A DNA stretch of 64,000 nucleotides from Halothiobacillus diazotrophicus (GCF_001663815.1 NZ_CP016027.1:806001-870000), one strand, 5' to 3'. Counted from the first letter of the stretch, positions 40,808 to 50,411 are shown. Made by a program: numbers and translations. The notes: generated by a model not told the origin, from the sequence alone.

Positions 40808-41761
40808 CTACCGGCTGGACTTCAAGGCGGCCCGCAATGCGGGTACTGTGAGGAACGCCACGCCGGCCGACCGGTTGACGCCGGCAAGCCAGGGCCGAGC
40901 CCCTGCCCGCTCGTCATCGGAACGCCATTGCGTCATCGACTCGTCCCACGGCAGATCCATCAATTCGTGACCGACCTCGACGCCCCACAGACCATCGGCT
41001 CCCAGCAGAATGACATGCGGCGTCGCGACAACCGCGCCGGGGAACCAACTGGCCAATGACAGCACCATGCGCCGACGCCCCTGATGCAACACGGTGCCGG
41101 CCACGTGCGCAGGTGCCCCTTTCAGCGGTTCGATCGACGGCGACGTCAATACATCGTAAATCTCACTGATCGGGAGACCGACTTTGACGCCGCCAATCGC
41201 AAAAATCCGCCAGGGTTTCGTCGCCGGAACGATTTCCGGACCGACCGGCTCGCTGGATCCAGGCGCGACCGAGACGGGTTCCTGAATCGATAAGACGGAC
41301 TCATCCTCAGCAAACGCGATCGGCATCGTCGTCACAGGCTCACTATCCGCAACCACCGGCGCTTCGGCGTGCGGGGCATCCGACTGAAGCGCTTCCACCG
41401 AGGATTGGGGCTCGGCATTCAGCATCGGCAGATCCGTCGCCTCTTCGTCGGCGTCTTCGGGCAGATCCAGATTCAACGTATCTACCGGAGCGTCGAATCG
41501 ATCAGTAGACCTTGGCTCTTGGTGCTCGGACAGGATGGCGGCACCGGTTCGCTCGACATCATCAACCGACGAACGGGTCACGATAGCAAGGCCGACCGGA
41601 TTGGTTTTTCGAAGGAATGGATCCACCGCGGAGGGTGTGGCCGTCATTGCGGTATCGCCGAGATCATTCAGCAATCCGGCCAGGTAGTCGTCAATGGCCG
41701 CGTCCTGCTCTACCAGAAAGTGCAGGGACTCCTCTCCGGAAGCATGGTGAAAGGATTTCAT
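40808..41761 (-). CDS. parP: ParP-like CheW-domain protein
   Basis: A 317-aa protein. A variable acidic N-terminal half (about residues 1-175, rich in Glu, Asp, Pro and Ala) is followed by a C-terminal CheW-like domain (RIFAIGGVKVGLPISEIYDVL, APAHVAGTVLHQGRRRMVLSLASWF). Position between parC and cheW and the layout match ParP of Vibrio and PA1463 of Pseudomonas, which bind CheA and stop it leaving the polar array. The start overlaps parC (ATGA). Confidence 0.85.
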   Translation of the reverse strand: MKSFHHASGEESLHFLVEQDAAIDDYLAGLLNDLGDTAMTATPSAVDPFLRKTNPVGLAIVTRSSVDDVERTGAAILSEHQEPRSTDRFDAPVDTLNLDLPEDADEEATDLPMLNAEPQSSVEALQSDAPHAEAPVVADSEPVTTMPIAFAEDESVLSIQEPVSVAPGSSEPVGPEIVPATKPWRIFAIGGVKVGLPISEIYDVLTSPSIEPLKGAPAHVAGTVLHQGRRRMVLSLASWFPGAVVATPHVILLGADGLWGVEVGHELMDLPWDESMTQWRSDDERAGARPWLAGVNRSAGVAFLTVPALRAALKSSR

Positions 41762-42642
41762 CGCAGAATCTCCTCAACGACTCGGGAGCGGGTACTGCCG
41801 AGCACCTGGCTATCAGCATGGTCATCCAGTTCCTGACCGCCCGCAGCAGGCTTGGACATGTTTTCGCTCTGGCGCTGATGCGGAAGCAGCCAGTCCAGCA
41901 ACGCGGCATAGGCGTGACTGCCCCGGCTTTCCGGCTGAAGGAACGACAGCGGCTTACCAAGGCGACTCGCTTCGCGAAACAAAGTGTCGATTGGGATGAC
42001 ATCGGTCCATACCGTGCCGAAATACTGATCTCTCAGCGTTTGCAGGGTATCGCGGGAGGCACGCGTCCGCTGATCGTACATGGTCGGCACAATCAGATAC
42101 TCGAGGCGGAACTTCCGCGAGCGCTGCACCATGGTCAGGGTGCGCAACATCCGCTCCAGCCCCTTGAGGGCGAGGAATTCTGTCTGAACCGGAATCAACA
42201 GAAAGTGCGCCGCGGCGAGCGCATTGACCATGGTGACGCCCAGAATCGGCGGGCAGTCGATAATGACGGCATCGAACTGGTCGGTCAGGGTTGACAGGGC
42301 TCGCTTCAATACAAGCCCCATACCGTCCTGCTTGCCCAACTGCCGATCGAGCGTCGCCAGCGCCGTTGAGGCGGGCATCAGGCTGATGGATTCAAACGCC
42401 GTCGGATGAATGATCCGCATCGGGTTCAGAACCCGCCCCTCGGAGGCCGCCTTGAACAGGGAATACACGCTGGCCCCGGGCGCATCCGGTTCCATACCGA
42501 AATAGGTGGTCATGGAACCATGGGGATCGATGTCGATGAGCAGCACGCGCTGTCCACGCTGCGCGAGATGCCCCGCCAGGGTCACGCTGGTCGTGGTCTT
42601 CCCCACGCCCCCTTTCTGATTGGCTACTGCCCAAATGTTCAT
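41758..42642 (-). CDS. parC: ParA-family ATPase for chemotaxis array positioning (ParC)
   Basis: A 294-aa MinD/ParA ATPase with deviant Walker A NQKGGVGKTTTSVTLAG at the N-terminus, LLIDIDPHGSMTTYFG, and VIIDCPPILGVTMVNAL as Walker B. I start at ATG 42642, which overlaps the cheB stop (ATGA) and has a GAGG 8 nt upstream; a GTG at 42651 is possible. In this operon context it is the polar-placement ATPase of chemotaxis clusters, not plasmid partitioning or topoisomerase IV ParC. Confidence 0.87.
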   Translation of the reverse strand: MNIWAVANQKGGVGKTTTSVTLAGHLAQRGQRVLLIDIDPHGSMTTYFGMEPDAPGASVYSLFKAASEGRVLNPMRIIHPTAFESISLMPASTALATLDRQLGKQDGMGLVLKRALSTLTDQFDAVIIDCPPILGVTMVNALAAAHFLLIPVQTEFLALKGLERMLRTLTMVQRSRKFRLEYLIVPTMYDQRTRASRDTLQTLRDQYFGTVWTDVIPIDTLFREASRLGKPLSFLQPESRGSHAYAALLDWLLPHQRQSENMSKPAAGGQELDDHADSQVLGSTRSRVVEEILR

Positions 42643-43706
42643 CGTACACACCTCGCAATCGCTGGACCGATATTCTGCAAGGGAAGGACCGCCTCGACGA
42701 GTCCTGCCTTTGCCACAGCCGCCGGCATTCCGTAAATCACACTCGTGGCTTGATCCTGAGCCCAGATATGACCGCCCGCACCGCGAACTTCCTGAGCACC
42801 GATCATGCCATCATCTCCCATGCCCGTCAGAATCACCCCAAGCATATCGCCACCCAGCGTTCGAACCAGCGACTGCAGCATGATGTTCACGCTTGGGCGA
42901 AAATGCTCGCTGGGCTGCGGCTCGCGCAGCACGAAGAACAACGCCGGACCCCGTTGGACAACCTCCCCGTGCTTTCCCCCAGGGATAATGTACGCGGTCC
43001 CCGGTTCAAGCTTGACCCCATCGCCCGCCTCCACGACGGTGATCGCCACATTCTCGTTCAATCGGCTCGCAAACGGTTGCGTAAAGGCTGCCGGCATGTG
43101 CTGAGCCACCATGATCGGCACCGGGAAGTCGGCGGGAATTCCCTGGAGCACGACCTGCAGGGCCGCCGGTCCCCCGGTGGAGGACCCGATGGCGACAATC
43201 CCCCGCCGACTGACGATACCGCGTTCCGCACCACCGGAAACCGGCACGAGACTGGCATCCGGAACAAACCGTGTCGCCGGGAGGGTCGTATGGACCCGGC
43301 ACTTCGCACGCGCAGCCAACATGCGCAAACGCGCTGGCAACAGGAACCGCCCGCCTTCACCGAATGCCTCCTTCATATCCGCCGAACTCTTCGCAAAGAA
43401 GTCCATCGCCCCGGCATCAAGCGCTTCAAGCGTCGCTTCGGCACCGGCGCGGGTAAGCGAGGAAAGCATCATGATTGCCGTCGGGCAGCGCTTCATGATC
43501 TCCCGTACCGCCGAAATACCATCCATGACCGGCATCTCGACATCCATCGTGATCAGATCGGGTTTCAGCTGGCAGGCCTTGAGAATGGCATCACGCCCAT
43601 TCACTGCCTCGCCAATAATTGAAAAACGATCGTCTTTTCCTATCAGATCCCTCAAAGCACGCCGAAAAAATACCGAGTCATCGACGATCAACACTCCAAT
43701 CGTCAT
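42639..43706 (-). CDS. cheB: Protein-glutamate methylesterase CheB
   Basis: A 355-aa response regulator with an N-terminal receiver (VLIVDDSVFFRRAL, phospho-acceptor in LITMDVEMPVMDG) and a C-terminal methylesterase. The catalytic triad is visible as Ser in IGSSTGGPAAL, His in AQHMPAAFTQPFA and Asp in LTGMGDDG. It removes methyl groups from chemoreceptors. It follows cheA by 3 bp. No cheR is present in the window. Confidence 0.96.
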   Translation of the reverse strand: MTIGVLIVDDSVFFRRALRDLIGKDDRFSIIGEAVNGRDAILKACQLKPDLITMDVEMPVMDGISAVREIMKRCPTAIMMLSSLTRAGAEATLEALDAGAMDFFAKSSADMKEAFGEGGRFLLPARLRMLAARAKCRVHTTLPATRFVPDASLVPVSGGAERGIVSRRGIVAIGSSTGGPAALQVVLQGIPADFPVPIMVAQHMPAAFTQPFASRLNENVAITVVEAGDGVKLEPGTAYIIPGGKHGEVVQRGPALFFVLREPQPSEHFRPSVNIMLQSLVRTLGGDMLGVILTGMGDDGMIGAQEVRGAGGHIWAQDQATSVIYGMPAAVAKAGLVEAVLPLQNIGPAIARCVR

Positions 43707-43709
43707 GAT

Positions 43710-45854
43710 CTAGGCAACGACCTTTAGTTTGGGTTTATAACGTTGACTGATGTTGCGACGCATCAGTCCGGGCAAATCGAGAATCAGCGCGATATGGCCA
43801 TCGCCGGTGATCGTGGCGCCGGCAAAGCCACCGACGTTGTGCAGCAACTCGCCCAGCGGCTTGATCACGACCTCTTCCTGACCGATGACCGAATCCACGA
43901 CAAGCGCAATCAGTTGCGCGCCGACCTGAACCATGACGACCAGGTCGCTGGTTGCCCGGGACGTGACTGTTTCGCCCGGCAGAGCCAACCAGTGATTCAG
44001 GCGATACAACGGCAAGGCACGATCGCGCACGATGATCGTGGCCTGTCCGTCCACCACGTTGATCTCCTTGTCCGCCATTTCGAAGATCTCGCTGACGATA
44101 CCCAGCGGAATCGCATACTTGCGGCCACTGACGACGACCATGAGCGTCGGCAAGATGGCCAGTGTCAATGGCACCTTGATATTGATGGTGGTACCGACAC
44201 CGAGCACGGAGTCGATACTGATCAGACCGGATAGCCGAGTAATGGCCGTTTTCACCACATCCATTCCGACGCCGCGGCCGGAGATATCGGAAATCTGCTC
44301 CTTCGTCGAGAAGCCCGGCAAGAGAATGAGCTCGAAGCACTCCTGTTCGGTCAAACGAGATGCAGCATCTTCTGTCAGCAACCCCTTCTCGATTGATTTT
44401 CGACGCAGTACCTCCGCATCCATACCGGCACCGTCATCACTGATCGAGAGACGGATGTGATCCCCCTCCTGAGCGGCTGACAGGATCACCGTTCCCTGAG
44501 CAGGCTTACCGCTTGCAATGCGCACATCAGGCATTTCGATCCCGTGATCGACCGAGTTACGCACCAGGTGGATCAGCGGATCAGCCAATGCTTCCACCAG
44601 ATTTTTGTCCAGATCGGTTTCCTCACCTTCCAGGACAAGCTCGACCTCCTTGCCCAACATCCGCGCCGTGTCGCGGACAACGCGCGGGAAACGACCGAAT
44701 ACTTTCTTGACCGGCTGCATGCGCGTTTTCATCACCGCACCCTGCAGGTCGGAAGTCACCATATCCAGGGTTGCGATGACCTGGGTGACCTCCTCGTTCT
44801 CGAAACTCAGCTTGAGCGTATTCATGCGGTTGCGCACCAGCACGAGCTCACCAACCAGATTCATGATGAAATCCAGTCGTTCGGTGTCGACCCGAACGGT
44901 AGTCTCGCCCTTGGCACTCTCGCCTGCAGCCACGGCTGCGGTCTTCGGCTTATCCATGGCTGGCGGCACGGCCTGATTGGTCTCAGCCGGTTTTGCGGCG
45001 GGCTTCTCTACTGTTTCAGCCGCCGGTTTGACCGGTTTCGCTACCGGTGTTGCCTCTGGCGGCGCAGACTGAGCTTTGGGCGGAGCCGCTGTCGGGCCCT
45101 GGCCCTTGCCATACAAGGCGTCAAGCACCCGCTCGAACTCTTCGTCGGTAATGTCTTCGCTGGCGCCTTGGGCAATATCGGCCGGGATCTGGGGCTCTGG
45201 GGCCGCCGTGGCAATTTGTGGCTTGAACGTTCCCTTGCCATGCAACTGGTCCAGCAGGCTCTCGAACTCCTCATCCGTGATGAGATCGCTGGTCTCTGAT
45301 GAGGCATCGCTCGATGATGCAGCAGGCGCCTGCGCCTTCTCGGCCGCATCAAGGTCGCTCAGCATCTTTTCGAATTCATCATCGACCGAGTTTTCCGCGA
45401 CGGGCGCGGCAGGTTCGGGTGCCGGAGCTTCCGGTGCGGCGGGGGCTGATGCAGGCGCTGCGGATTGGGATGTAGCGAGCAACTCGATTTCCTTGAGAAA
45501 CTCGGGCCCGACGGACGGCGGAAGCTGGCCGGCACGCAATGAGTCGAACATGCCTTTGAGTGCATCCAGCACCCGCAACATGACATCCATCAATGCTGGC
45601 GTGACCGTCAATTCGCCATTGCGCAGCAGATTGAAGGTGTCCTCTGCCCGGTGGCAGACTTCGACGAGTGGCAACACCTCGAGAAAGCCCGCCCCGCCCT
45701 TGATGGTATGAAAGGCACGGAAAATGGCATTCAGCAGGTTCTTGTCCGAAGGCGCCTGCTCCAAACCGATCAGCTGGGTATCGAGCGCATCCAGCAGCTC
45801 ACCGGCTTCAATCAAAAAATCCTGCAGCAATTCGTTATCGGGTTCAAATGCCAT
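43710..45854 (-). CDS. cheA: Chemotaxis histidine kinase CheA
   Basis: A 714-aa kinase from ATG 45854, chosen because GAGG lies 8 nt upstream; a TTG at 45875 would absorb that site. Domains: Hpt with His49 in FHTIKGGAGFL, then a long Ala/Pro/Glu linker (about residues 130-320) that replaces a recognisable CheY-binding P2 domain, the P3 dimerisation helices (ERLDFIMNLVGELVLVRNRM), the P4 ATPase (LVRNSVDHGIE, DDGAGMD, GRGVGMDVV) and the P5 CheW-like domain. The linker contains the repeated motif DEEFE-x2-LD-x-L-x-GKG, discussed in the findings. Confidence 0.95.
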   Translation of the reverse strand: MAFEPDNELLQDFLIEAGELLDALDTQLIGLEQAPSDKNLLNAIFRAFHTIKGGAGFLEVLPLVEVCHRAEDTFNLLRNGELTVTPALMDVMLRVLDALKGMFDSLRAGQLPPSVGPEFLKEIELLATSQSAAPASAPAAPEAPAPEPAAPVAENSVDDEFEKMLSDLDAAEKAQAPAASSSDASSETSDLITDEEFESLLDQLHGKGTFKPQIATAAPEPQIPADIAQGASEDITDEEFERVLDALYGKGQGPTAAPPKAQSAPPEATPVAKPVKPAAETVEKPAAKPAETNQAVPPAMDKPKTAAVAAGESAKGETTVRVDTERLDFIMNLVGELVLVRNRMNTLKLSFENEEVTQVIATLDMVTSDLQGAVMKTRMQPVKKVFGRFPRVVRDTARMLGKEVELVLEGEETDLDKNLVEALADPLIHLVRNSVDHGIEMPDVRIASGKPAQGTVILSAAQEGDHIRLSISDDGAGMDAEVLRRKSIEKGLLTEDAASRLTEQECFELILLPGFSTKEQISDISGRGVGMDVVKTAITRLSGLISIDSVLGVGTTINIKVPLTLAILPTLMVVVSGRKYAIPLGIVSEIFEMADKEINVVDGQATIIVRDRALPLYRLNHWLALPGETVTSRATSDLVVMVQVGAQLIALVVDSVIGQEEVVIKPLGELLHNVGGFAGATITGDGHIALILDLPGLMRRNISQRYKPKLKVVA

Positions 45855-45884
45855 GTTGTTATCCTCTTTTTTCAACCGCGCAGA

Positions 45885-46619
45885 TCAAAACCCCAAACTG
45901 GCCAGCAGATCGTCCACATCGTCTTGCGATTTGGCGACATCGGACCCACCGCCCGGCATCTGTGGTCCTACCCCCTGTTTAAGATCCTCTTGCGTGGTTG
46001 TATCTTTGGCGCGCGTCTCCGGTACACCTGTCACACGCAGCAATCCCACCAGTTTTTTCTCAAGCTGTTCCAACAGATCGATCACGCGCATCAGCATCTG
46101 ACCGGACAGATCCTGGAACTCCTGAGCCATCATCACTTCATTCAGCTGGGTCTTCAGAATCTCGCCATTCTTGAGAATGGACTCCAGATACTCAGACACG
46201 GTGCTGACAACAGTAACCAGTCGTGTGTTATCGGCTTCATCGCCTGCAACTTGAGCCAGCTGTTTGCGAAGCCGCAGCGAACGCTCCGTCAGGCGATCCG
46301 CAATCGGCTGCGCCGCCTCGACCACTGTGAGGGTACGATTTGCTGCCTGCTCCGTCAGGGTGATCACGTAACGGAGCCGATCCCGCGCGTCGGGCATGTC
46401 TGCCTTGGTGAGATCGTTCAGACGCTCGTCTTCCGCAAAGGTCATGAGCGCCTCATGGACTTCGCGGGTCATTCGTCCGACTTCCTCGAACACGGTGCTT
46501 CGTTGATTCGCGGCCAACGCGGCAATGCAACGGCTGATTTCCGATTCGTCGTCAGCCTCCAGGGCAGCTACCAGCGCCTGGGCATTGGCTAGATTGGCGG
46601 CTCTTTGTGCGTTGTCCAT
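45885..46619 (-). CDS. cheZ: CheY-P phosphatase CheZ
   Basis: A 244-aa helical protein. It has the catalytic region AQEFQDLSGQMLMRVIDLLEQLE (active-site Asp/Gln in QDLSGQ), a long four-helix bundle, and the C-terminal CheY-binding tail QDDVDDLLASLGF. It sits between cheY and cheA. A 120-bp gap to cheY (46620-46739) holds no gene. Confidence 0.94.
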   Translation of the reverse strand: MDNAQRAANLANAQALVAALEADDESEISRCIAALAANQRSTVFEEVGRMTREVHEALMTFAEDERLNDLTKADMPDARDRLRYVITLTEQAANRTLTVVEAAQPIADRLTERSLRLRKQLAQVAGDEADNTRLVTVVSTVSEYLESILKNGEILKTQLNEVMMAQEFQDLSGQMLMRVIDLLEQLEKKLVGLLRVTGVPETRAKDTTTQEDLKQGVGPQMPGGGSDVAKSQDDVDDLLASLGF

Positions 46620-46739
46620 TCAATTCGGTCCTGATTTCTTGATTGTTCTGGAGGTTACTGTGCCAATTATTTCTGGCTTTCGTTTGGCAGACGCTTTGCC
46701 CGAAATGAGGCAGACGGACAAGAGCGAGCAAATACGCCG

Positions 46740-47126
46740 CTAGGCGCTCGTCCGCTCGAAGATCTTGTCGATCTTTTCCTTGAGCGTCGGTCCGTTGAAC
46801 GGCTTGACGACGTAGCCGTTCACGCCGGCCTGGGCCGCCATGATGATCTGCTCCCGCTTGGCTTCGGCAGTCACCATCAAAACCGGAAGGTGGGCTAACG
46901 CGGGATCGGCACGCACCGCCTTCAGCAGGTCGATACCAGTCATGCCGGGCATGTTCCAATCGGTCACGAGGAAATCGAAATTGCCCTGCTTGAGCATTGG
47001 CAATGCCGTTGCGCCATCATCGGCTTCCTCAATGTTTGTGAAGCCCAACTCCTTGAGGAGATTTTTGACGATCCGCCGCATGGTGGAGAAGTCGTCGACC
47101 ACAAGGATTTTCATGTTCCGATCCAT
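46740..47126 (-). CDS. cheY: Chemotaxis response regulator CheY
   Basis: A 128-aa single receiver domain that binds FliM when phosphorylated. It has the acidic pair in [13 protein letters not shown], the phospho-acceptor in [11 protein letters not shown], the VTAEA threonine region and the lysine in YVVKPF. Start ATG 47126 has GAGG 8 nt upstream. It is the first gene after a strong sigma-28 promoter, so the che genes probably form a late-class transcription unit. Confidence 0.97.
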   Translation of the reverse strand: MDRNMKILVVDDFSTMRRIVKNLLKELGFTNIEEADDGATALPMLKQGNFDFLVTDWNMPGMTGIDLLKAVRADPALAHLPVLMVTAEAKREQIIMAAQAGVNGYVVKPFNGPTLKEKIDKIFERTSA

Positions 47127-47183
47127 CTTTTTGCCTCTAATAATCGGTAATTAGCATGCTGCCCCGCAGCGGTTTAAAGTTGA

Positions 47184-47210
47184 TTATCGGCCATCTGGGC
47201 CAATTGTTTA
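47184..47210 (-). promoter_or_regulatory. Sigma-28 (FliA) promoter for the cheY operon
   Basis: On the minus strand: TAAA, exactly 15 bases, then GCCGATAA, an exact match to the sigma-28 consensus. It lies between fliA and cheY, about 58 bp upstream of the cheY ATG. It would make the cheYZAB-parC-parP-cheW genes dependent on the FliA encoded next door. Confidence 0.9.
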
Positions 47211-47232
47211 ATTATATTGGTTAAGCCGTCGA

Positions 47233-47952
47233 TCAACGCCAATCCTTCAATGAGGCTTTCAGACGAAGAATTGCCTTGTTCTGGATTTGGCAAACCCGTG
47301 ATTCGGACACACCAATCACCGCACCGATCTCCTTCTGATTCATTTCTTCAACGTAATACAGCGACATGACGAGTCGCTCCCGTTCCGGCAAGGCCGCAAT
47401 GTGCTCGGCCAGCGCCTCGTGAAAACGCTCATTGGTCAAATGGGTGTCGGGTTGATCCGAATGGTCCGGTACATCCAGCGTTTCATCCTGCTCGTCGCCC
47501 ATGTGATCGAGGGGGGTCAGGCGTACCTGTATCGAATCGTTCAACGCGGAAAAATACTCGTCGAGGGTAATACCCAGAAGATCGCAGACCTCCTGGTCCT
47601 TGGCCTCTCGCCCTGTACTGGATTCGATTTCGTGAATGGCCGAAGCGATTTCCCGGTGGCGGCGATGTACCGAACGCGGTGCCCAGTCATTGCGTCGCAC
47701 CTCATCGAGCATCGCCCCCCGAATCCGGATTCCGGCATAGGTTTCGAACGAGGCGCCCTGGCTTGCGTCGTAGAGACGGGCCGCCTCCAGCAAACCGATC
47801 ATGCCTGCCTGGATCAGGTCCTCTGCCTGGATATGATCCGGCAGACGATTCATGAGGTGAAATGCGATGCGTTTGACCAGTTGCGCATGTTCCGCCACTA
47901 CGGACTCGGCCCCGCCGGTGCGAACGTGGGTATACATGGCGCGAACGTTCAT
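47233..47952 (-). CDS. fliA: Flagellar sigma factor FliA (sigma-28)
   Basis: A 239-aa sigma factor with region 2 (HLMNRLPDHIQAEDLIQAGMIGLLEAARLYD, then FETYAGIRIRGAMLDEVRRNDW) and region 4 (LPERERLVMSLYYVEEMNQKEIGAVIGVSESRVCQIQ). It transcribes late flagellar and chemotaxis genes. It begins directly after the flhG stop codon. The gap to cheY carries its own target promoter. Confidence 0.97.
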   Translation of the reverse strand: MNVRAMYTHVRTGGAESVVAEHAQLVKRIAFHLMNRLPDHIQAEDLIQAGMIGLLEAARLYDASQGASFETYAGIRIRGAMLDEVRRNDWAPRSVHRRHREIASAIHEIESSTGREAKDQEVCDLLGITLDEYFSALNDSIQVRLTPLDHMGDEQDETLDVPDHSDQPDTHLTNERFHEALAEHIAALPERERLVMSLYYVEEMNQKEIGAVIGVSESRVCQIQNKAILRLKASLKDWR

Positions 47953-48786
47953 TTACAACACTTCCATATCGGGTTCGGATTGCTGGACCAGTCGCTCGAT
48001 GAAGAACTGCAGATGCCCCGCTACGCCCTTGGGAGCAGGCCAGCGGCCGATCTGGTCGGCAATCTCGAAGAAGGCGCGGGACGAACGGGAACTGCTGAAG
48101 GTCTGAACGACGGTTTTCTGGCGCTGGATCGCGCGACGCAGATAGTCGTCGAACGGCACCGAGCCCAAATGGATCAAGGTGACGTCCAGGAACCGGCCGG
48201 CAGCCATATTCAGTTTTTCGAACAATCTTCGTCCTTCGCCCGCGTCCCGGACCATATTCGCCACCACCTGAAAACGCTGAACGCCATGATCGCGCGAAAG
48301 AACCTTGATCATGGCGTAGGCATCCGTGATGGAAGCTGGCTCATCGCAGACCACGACGATCACGTCGCTGGCGGCCTGCGAGAAACGAACCACAGAATCG
48401 GCAATGCCCGCCGCCGTGTCAACCACCATCACGTCCACCGGGCGCTGGAGGGCGCCGAAGGCGTGGATCAGGCCGGTGTTTTCGGCCGCGCTCAATTCCG
48501 CCATATGCTTGATGCCGCTCGCGGCAGGCAGGACACCAACGCCCTCGGGACCTTCAATCAGGATGTCGTCGAGACTGGCCTCGCCCGCCAGCACGTGGCT
48601 GAGGTTCTTGTGCGATTTCAGCCCCAGAAGGACATCGACGTTGCCAAGGCCAAGATCCGCATCCATCATGAGGACGCGCGCACCCCGCCGGGCGAGTGCG
48701 ACGGACAGATTGACCGAAACATTGGTCTTGCCGACGCCGCCCTTGCCACTGGTTACCGCGATGACCCGGACTGGATTGTTCTGCAT
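47953..48786 (-). CDS. flhG: Flagellar number regulator FlhG (FleN)
   Basis: A 277-aa MinD-like ATPase with deviant Walker A VTSGKGGVGKTNVSVNLS, MMDADLGLGNVDVLLGL and the MVVDTAAGIADSVV Walker B region. It limits the number of polar flagella, working against FlhF and the master regulator. It lies between flhF and fliA, the standard order for polar flagellates. Confidence 0.95.
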   Translation of the reverse strand: MQNNPVRVIAVTSGKGGVGKTNVSVNLSVALARRGARVLMMDADLGLGNVDVLLGLKSHKNLSHVLAGEASLDDILIEGPEGVGVLPAASGIKHMAELSAAENTGLIHAFGALQRPVDVMVVDTAAGIADSVVRFSQAASDVIVVVCDEPASITDAYAMIKVLSRDHGVQRFQVVANMVRDAGEGRRLFEKLNMAAGRFLDVTLIHLGSVPFDDYLRRAIQRQKTVVQTFSSSRSSRAFFEIADQIGRWPAPKGVAGHLQFFIERLVQQSEPDMEVL

Positions 48787-48860
48787 GACGCTAATTCTGC
48801 CTGAAGTTGACCATCTTTAACACGACGTGGCACCCGAGTTCGCGGCTGGCGATCCTGCAA

Positions 48861-50411
48861 TCACGCCCTCATCTGCCGTACCGGGGCAAACTCAGGCTCT
48901 TCATCCTCGGCCTCGTTCTGCCCGAGCTCGATCGCCTGCGTAATCAGATCCGCGCCCGTGGGATACCAGAGGTCCTCTGGAACGCGCTGTCCGGTACCGG
49001 TGCAACATAAGGGCAATCCACTCTGAACCAACGCCGCCAGCGCACTGCCGAGAGAAAGCGTTTCATCGAGTTTAGTCAAAATCATGCCGGCCAGCGGTAC
49101 CGCCTTGAACCGGGTGATCGCATCCTGCATGGCGCTATATTGCGCCTGGGCCGAAAGCACCAGCAGGAGCTTCAGTCGGCGATCGATGGCCGGCATCTTC
49201 TTGAGCAGGTCCATCATCTGGAAATCCCGAGGCGACATGCCTGCCGTATCGATCAGCACGAGATGTCGATCAGCGACCGCCGGAAGCAGTTCTGCCAGGT
49301 GCTGCTCGTCCCGCGCAACATGCAGCGGAATGTTCAGGATACGGGCATAGTTGCGCAATTGCTCCTGGGCCCCGATCCGAAAGCGATCCGTGGTGATCAG
49401 AGCAATCGAATCGCGGCCGTGAGCCAGTACCGCCTGGGCGGCCAACTTGGCCAGCGTCGTCGTCTTGCCGACGCCGGTCGGGCCGACGAACGCATAGATG
49501 CCGCCGCTCTGCACAAGATCGCTATTCGGAATGCTGATCTGCTCGCCGATCGCCCGTAGTGCGGCCGTGAGCGGACGATCCGGTTCGCTGCGCACGGCAC
49601 TTTCGGCAAAAGCCCGCGCCAACTTCTGCGGCAAACCGAGGCTATGGAGGCGCTCCCGCGTTTCCAGCTCGAGTGGATGGGCCGCGCTATACCGATGCCA
49701 CTCCATGACGGAAAGCTGGCGTTCGAATAACTCGCGAAGCTGACCGATCTCCTGATGCAACTCCCCCAGCGCATCCCCGTCGATCGAACGATCCATCCAG
49801 GACTGTGTCGTCGACGCCCGAGGCACTGCGACACGGGGCTTCGCTTCCGGCTTGATCGGACGACGTTGCTGAACCGGTTCCGCGTTCAGTTCGGCCAAAG
49901 CCTCGGCAAAAGCGGACCGATGACCTTGCGCCAGCCCGGGAACCTCCTGCGCCAGCCCGGAAATCTGGTGAGACCGGTTCTCGGTATTCTCGGCGACACC
50001 TGACATTGTGCTCGCGTTAGCCGGGATGCTGGCAGCGGCCCTCTGTTCATGGGTCAGGTGTTCACGCGCCGCCTGCTCGCGGGCAGCGAGCATCTCCGCT
50101 GTGGTCTGGAAGGGGGAATGGCCTGCGCCGCCCGTCTCATCCAAAGCCGTCTTGGGCACGGAGGCAGGCGCATCAGCCGGCGTCCGGCCTGGTTCCTGGT
50201 GTTTCGAATCGGACAGGCCGGCCACACGATGCGGCGACTGGCGACCGGCCGTCAGACGAACCGCCTGCTCGTCAAAATCGATGGCCGCCACCAATTCGAC
50301 GCCCTCGGGACAGGCCCGGTTGGAGAGAATCACCGCCTCGTCGCCAAATAATTGGCGAACCTGGCTCATCGCTTCCCGCATATCGCTCGCAATAATTCGC
50401 TTGATCTTCAT
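48861..50411 (-). CDS. flhF: Flagellar placement GTPase FlhF
   Basis: A 516-aa SRP-family GTPase. The N-terminal B domain (about residues 1-230) starts with MKIKRIIASDMREAMSQV and is variable and Ala/Pro/Glu-rich. The NG domain has the P-loop FVGPTGVGKTTTLAKLA, LITTDRFRIGAQEQL, LIDTAGMSPRD and LTKLDET. It marks the cell pole for flagellum assembly, implying polar flagellation. A 56-bp gap separates it from flhA. Confidence 0.95.
   Translation of the reverse strand: MKIKRIIASDMREAMSQVRQLFGDEAVILSNRACPEGVELVAAIDFDEQAVRLTAGRQSPHRVAGLSDSKHQEPGRTPADAPASVPKTALDETGGAGHSPFQTTAEMLAAREQAAREHLTHEQRAAASIPANASTMSGVAENTENRSHQISGLAQEVPGLAQGHRSAFAEALAELNAEPVQQRRPIKPEAKPRVAVPRASTTQSWMDRSIDGDALGELHQEIGQLRELFERQLSVMEWHRYSAAHPLELETRERLHSLGLPQKLARAFAESAVRSEPDRPLTAALRAIGEQISIPNSDLVQSGGIYAFVGPTGVGKTTTLAKLAAQAVLAHGRDSIALITTDRFRIGAQEQLRNYARILNIPLHVARDEQHLAELLPAVADRHLVLIDTAGMSPRDFQMMDLLKKMPAIDRRLKLLLVLSAQAQYSAMQDAITRFKAVPLAGMILTKLDETLSLGSALAALVQSGLPLCCTGTGQRVPEDLWYPTGADLITQAIELGQNEAEDEEPEFAPVRQMRA

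Noticed and set aside
47401-48804. 467-codon open frame antisense to fliA and flhG
   Set aside because: Spans two well-supported minus-strand genes; coding signal comes from their codon bias.
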